A stretch of DNA of 7,519 nt, taken from NCBI GenBank assembly GCA_032123035.1, contig JAQBFV010000306.1:1-7519 (forward strand), in the 5' to 3' direction. The stretch is from SG8-41 sp032123035. GTDB lineage: Bacteria; Pseudomonadota; Gammaproteobacteria; Burkholderiales; SG8-41. The first letter of the stretch is position 1. Every line of letters begins with the position of its first letter. A model generated the notes under the pieces. It was not told the DNA's origin and made no database searches. It saw only the letters and a list, made by a program, of their open reading frames with translations. This document shows, one piece after another, positions 5,760 through 7,519 of this stretch. The position numbers and the translations under genes were made by a program.

Positions 5760-6245
5760 CTACTCGCGAGTCGTCTGCGAGAGCCAAAACTCGAAGCAGT
5801 CGCTGCCGACGCAGCTGTTGTCGTAGTACGGCGCGCACCGCGCAAATCCCAGGGAAGCATAGAGCGAGCGCGCTTCCAGCATCGTCGGCAAAGTCTCTAG
5901 GCACATTCGGCGATAGCCGAGTGCACGCGCGTGCGCAACCGCTGCGGCAGCGAGTGCGCGCCCCAAGCCCGCGCCCCGGAAGCGGGCCCGCACGTAGAGC
6001 CGCTTCATTTCGCACGTTTCCTTGTCAACCGGCCGCACGCCCACGCAGCCTGCGATGTTCGCGCCTTCTTCTCGCGCGAGCAGGAGGCAGCCACGGGGCG
6101 GAACGTAATCGCCCGGCAGCGCCGCCAACTCTTCGTCGAAGCCGCCGAAGCAAGTGTTGAACCCGAGCGACTCCGCGTATTCGAGGAACAGATCGCGCGC
6201 AGCATCGAGATCGCTGCCAGCTCGACTGACGGCGACGAGGCTCAT
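5760..6245 (-). CDS. GNAT-family N-acetyltransferase
   Basis: This is a complete 161-residue single-domain GNAT protein, the usual size. The acetyl-CoA binding motif A is clear: MKRLYVRARFRGAGLGRAL (80-98), with the R-G-x-G-x-G/A signature at 90-95, followed by the helix AAAAVAHARALGY. Motif B-like residues follow (CLETLPTMLEARSLYASLGF, 115-134), ending in the common F-W strand (151-154). The fold transfers an acetyl group from acetyl-CoA to an amine; the substrate is unknown. The protein has an unusual number of cysteines (8). The start at 6245 has a strong AGAGGA ribosome binding site (6257-6252) six bases upstream. It overlaps by ATGA the stop of a short upstream ORF, which suggests translational coupling. 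It is convergent with the FlK-like gene and divergent from amtB. Confidence 0.9.
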   Translation of the reverse strand: MSLVAVSRAGSDLDAARDLFLEYAESLGFNTCFGGFDEELAALPGDYVPPRGCLLLAREEGANIAGCVGVRPVDKETCEMKRLYVRARFRGAGLGRALAAAAVAHARALGYRRMCLETLPTMLEARSLYASLGFARCAPYYDNSCVGSDCFEFWLSQTTRE

Positions 6246-6322
6246 CGGCGGTCCTCTGGCCCGGCTTGCAACAGGGCTCTACGGGCCGGCCCGACGAACC
6301 GACGCCGTCTCGCGCCTTCCAT
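6242..6322 (-). CDS. Short Arg-rich ORF coupled to the GNAT gene (candidate leader peptide or small protein)
   Basis: This 26-residue ORF begins MEGARRRRF and ends PEDRR; about a third of its residues are arginine. Three things support translation: a near-perfect TAGGAGGAA Shine-Dalgarno (core at 6334-6330), seven bases before the ATG at 6322-6320; a stop codon overlapping the GNAT start as ATGA; and the GNAT ribosome binding site lying within its last codons. It may be a leader peptide whose translation opens or times GNAT translation, or a small protein. Against it: GC-rich DNA readily yields Arg-rich spurious ORFs, and no homologue is recognised. The same frame stays open upstream to 6838, but that part has no sign of coding. 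Confidence 0.4.
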   Translation of the reverse strand: MEGARRRRFVGPARRALLQAGPEDRR

Positions 6323-6402
6323 TCCGTTTCCTCCTACATCGCGCGATCTCTGCGCCACGCGCTGACCGCACGACCGGCTCGCCCCGGCTTGACCAAGCGC
6401 AG

Positions 6403-6422
6403 TGCGAAGTCCATGATTCGCA
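6403..6422. promoter_or_regulatory. Perfect palindrome, candidate operator between GNAT and amtB
   Basis: TGCGAA (6403-6408) and TTCGCA (6417-6422) form a perfect 6-8-6 inverted repeat, the geometry of a dimeric repressor site. It lies about 70 bp upstream of the short ORF's ribosome binding site and about 205 bp upstream of the amtB -24 box. The regulator is unknown. The roughly 360 bases from 6323 to 6680 carry no credible further gene; they hold this site, the repeats below and the amtB promoter. Confidence 0.35.
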
Positions 6423-6440
6423 AAACGTTCGCAGCAGCCC

Positions 6441-6466
6441 GCGGCACGCGCAGGGAGCGGCACGCG
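6441..6466 (+). repeat. Pair of 10-bp direct repeats upstream of amtB
   Basis: GCGGCACGCG occurs at 6441-6450 and again at 6457-6466, a 16-bp period. They lie about 160 bp upstream of the sigma-54-type promoter, in the range where enhancer-binding activators sit. They contain GCAC, as NtrC half-sites do, but do not form the NtrC palindrome. Confidence 0.3.
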
Positions 6467-6513
6467 ATGAACCGAAAAAACACGGGGCGCGACACTCGAC
6501 CATGGCACGTAGG

Positions 6514-6529
6514 GTATCGAGTCCGATAC
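6514..6529. promoter_or_regulatory. Perfect 6-4-6 palindrome upstream of amtB
   Basis: GTATCGAGTCCGATAC has perfectly inverted 6-base arms around a 4-base centre. It lies about 100 bp upstream of the amtB -24/-12 promoter. It could be an activator or repressor site; it does not match the NtrC consensus I know. Confidence 0.3.
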
Positions 6530-6626
6530 GGCCAACTTGACGTCGGACAATTTCCGCATGCTCATGGCTCTGCCGCTGCTGCCGGCTTCGATTATACTTC
6601 CGGGCACAAACACAAAAACCCCTGAC

Positions 6627-6641
6627 TGGCATGAAGTTCGC
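6627..6641 (+). promoter_or_regulatory. Sigma-54 (RpoN) -24/-12 promoter of amtB
   Basis: TGGCATGAAGTTCGC matches the RpoN consensus TGGCACG-N4-TTGC at 9 of 11 defined positions, with the diagnostic GG (6628-6629) and GC (6640-6641) exactly 10 bp apart. Transcription would start near 6653, giving a leader of about 28 bases before the ATG at 6681. Ammonium transporter genes are classic nitrogen-limitation, NtrC/RpoN-dependent genes, so the context supports the call. No clear Shine-Dalgarno is seen in the leader. Confidence 0.72.
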
Positions 6642-6680
6642 CGGTCATCCCTTACGACATCCACATCGCTCGTTATCCCT

Positions 6681-7519
6681 ATGAGAATCCAGCCGCGCTT
6701 CTTTCCTTTGATGGGTTTGCTGTTCGTATCGTCGCTCTTCCACGCGCCGCTGGCCATGGCGGCCGAGCCGCCGACACTGAACGGGGCAAATACCGCCTGG
6801 CTCCTCACTTCGTCGGTACTGGTGCTGTTCATGACCATTCCCGGGCTGGCGCTGTTCTACGCCGGACTGGTGCGCTCCAAGAACGTGCTTTCGATCCTCA
6901 TGCAGTGTTTCGCGATCACCTGCATGTCACGATCGCATGGGTGCTGGTGGCCTATAGCATCGCATTTGGCGATGGCGGCGCAGCGAACGCGTGGTTTGGC
7001 GGGTTCGGGAAATCTTTCCTGTCCGGCATCCAGGTCGCGACGGTCAAAGGCACGATCCCGGAGAGCGTGTTTTCGATGTTCCAGTTGACCTTCGCCATCA
7101 TCACGCCCGCGCTCGTCATTGGCGCCTACGCGGAACGGGTGAAGTTTTCCGGGATGCTGCTGTTCAGCCTGCTCTGGCTGCTCTTCGTCTATGCGCCGAT
7201 CGCGCACTGGGTGTGGGGCGACGGCTGGCTGCAGCAAATGGGGCTCATGGACTTCGCGGGCGGCACGGTCGTGCACCTGAACGCGGGCATGGCAGCACTG
7301 GTTACCGCGTTGGTGCTGGGGCGGCGCAGAGGCTTTCCTGAAACGCCCATGCCGCCGCATAACCTCACGATGGCCGTAACCGGCGCGTGCATGCTCTGGG
7401 TAGGTTGGTTCGGGTTCAATGCCGGCAGCGCGGGCGCCGCCAACAGCCTGGCGGCCAGTGCGTTTGCCGTGACCCACTTTGCGGCCGCCGCGGGAGGCCT
7501 TGCCTGGGCGGGAAGTGAA
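6681..7519 (+). pseudogene. amtB: Ammonium transporter AmtB, frameshifted and cut by the window end
   Basis: The first 81 codons encode a Sec signal peptide (MRIQPRFF, hydrophobic core, cleavage near AMA-AEPP at 26-30) and the first Amt helices (LFYAGLVRSKNVLS, 58-71; QCFAITC, 75-81). Homology then jumps to another frame at about 6924-6926: from 6926 to the window end the frame reads VTIAWVLVAYSIAFGDGG and stays open. This fits the loss of one base. The second part carries the hallmarks of an active channel: QLTFAIITPAL with the Phe gate, HWVWG, DFAGGTVVHLNAG with the conserved Asp and first pore His, and the GWFGFNAGSA block. Read straight through, the first frame stops at 7086-7088. In the family the trimeric inner-membrane channel conducts ammonia/ammonium. 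No glnK (PII) gene lies upstream. Either the gene is inactivated or the base was lost in sequencing or assembly; the intact motifs downstream favour a very recent mutation or an error. Confidence 0.88.

Noticed and set aside
6503..6517. TGGCACG as a second sigma-54 -24 element upstream of amtB
   Set aside because: The position where the -12 GC must lie (6516-6517) reads AT, so the required GG-N10-GC is missing.
6154..6540. Plus-strand 128-codon frame crossing the start of the GNAT gene
   Set aside because: It overlaps the GNAT N-terminus and its regulatory region, shows no family motif and has no clear ribosome binding site.
6335..6838. Long minus-strand reading frame antisense to the start of amtB and its promoter region
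   Set aside because: It lies opposite a well-supported signal peptide coding region, has no recognisable motif, and its only plausible initiation signal is the internal one at 6334-6320, which was kept as the short ORF.
6905..6930. Programmed -1 ribosomal frameshift in amtB
   Set aside because: No X-XXY-YYZ slippery heptamer is present at the frame switch, and such recoding is not known for ammonium transporters.

Overview
The window reads as a piece of a GC-rich proteobacterial chromosome, most likely a betaproteobacterium (Burkholderiales/Nitrosomonadales-type). This rests on protein flavour (KorAB, an orphan PilB/GspE-type ATPase, AmtB), the strong G/C bias at third codon positions, and short tandem/inverted repeats between genes. 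It is inferred without any database search.

Layout. Positions 1-1616 (+) hold the 3' end of the alpha subunit and the whole beta subunit of a 2-oxoacid:ferredoxin oxidoreductase (korA-korB), translationally coupled through an ATGA overlap. A hairpin region separates korB from a convergent small secreted protein gene (1706-2053, -) with an RcsF/DUF4156-like C-terminus. That gene is divergent from a complete PilB/GspE-family ATPase gene (2207-4039, +), and each has its own candidate promoter in the 153 bp between them. Next come an Ada-type AraC/O6-methylguanine methyltransferase fusion lacking the Ada zinc domain (4171-5064, +) and a fluoroacetyl-CoA-thioesterase (FlK)-like hot-dog protein (5162-5590, +). 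A GNAT acetyltransferase on the minus strand (5760-6245) is preceded by an overlapping Arg-rich 26-codon ORF with a strong Shine-Dalgarno. The window ends in the 5' part of an ammonium transporter gene (amtB, from 6681, +), which has a sigma-54 type -24/-12 promoter and a one-base frameshift near 6924.

The genes do not form one pathway: this looks like a core-genome stretch of mostly single-gene units. The unusual layer is intergenic. Three successive gaps (after the ATPase, the Ada-like and the FlK-like genes) each carry a long inverted repeat. The first two are built from a degenerate heptamer (GTRAMCG), the third from a CACACGGAA-like unit. The second element starts in the stop codon of one gene and ends one base before the start codon of the next. 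The loops of the second and third share a 12-mer.

I found no tRNA, rRNA, CRISPR array, insertion sequence or defence system. No clearly new multi-gene system is visible. The best leads are the stop-codon-anchored repeat elements, the coupled Arg-rich small ORF, and the probable leaderless start of the Ada-like gene.
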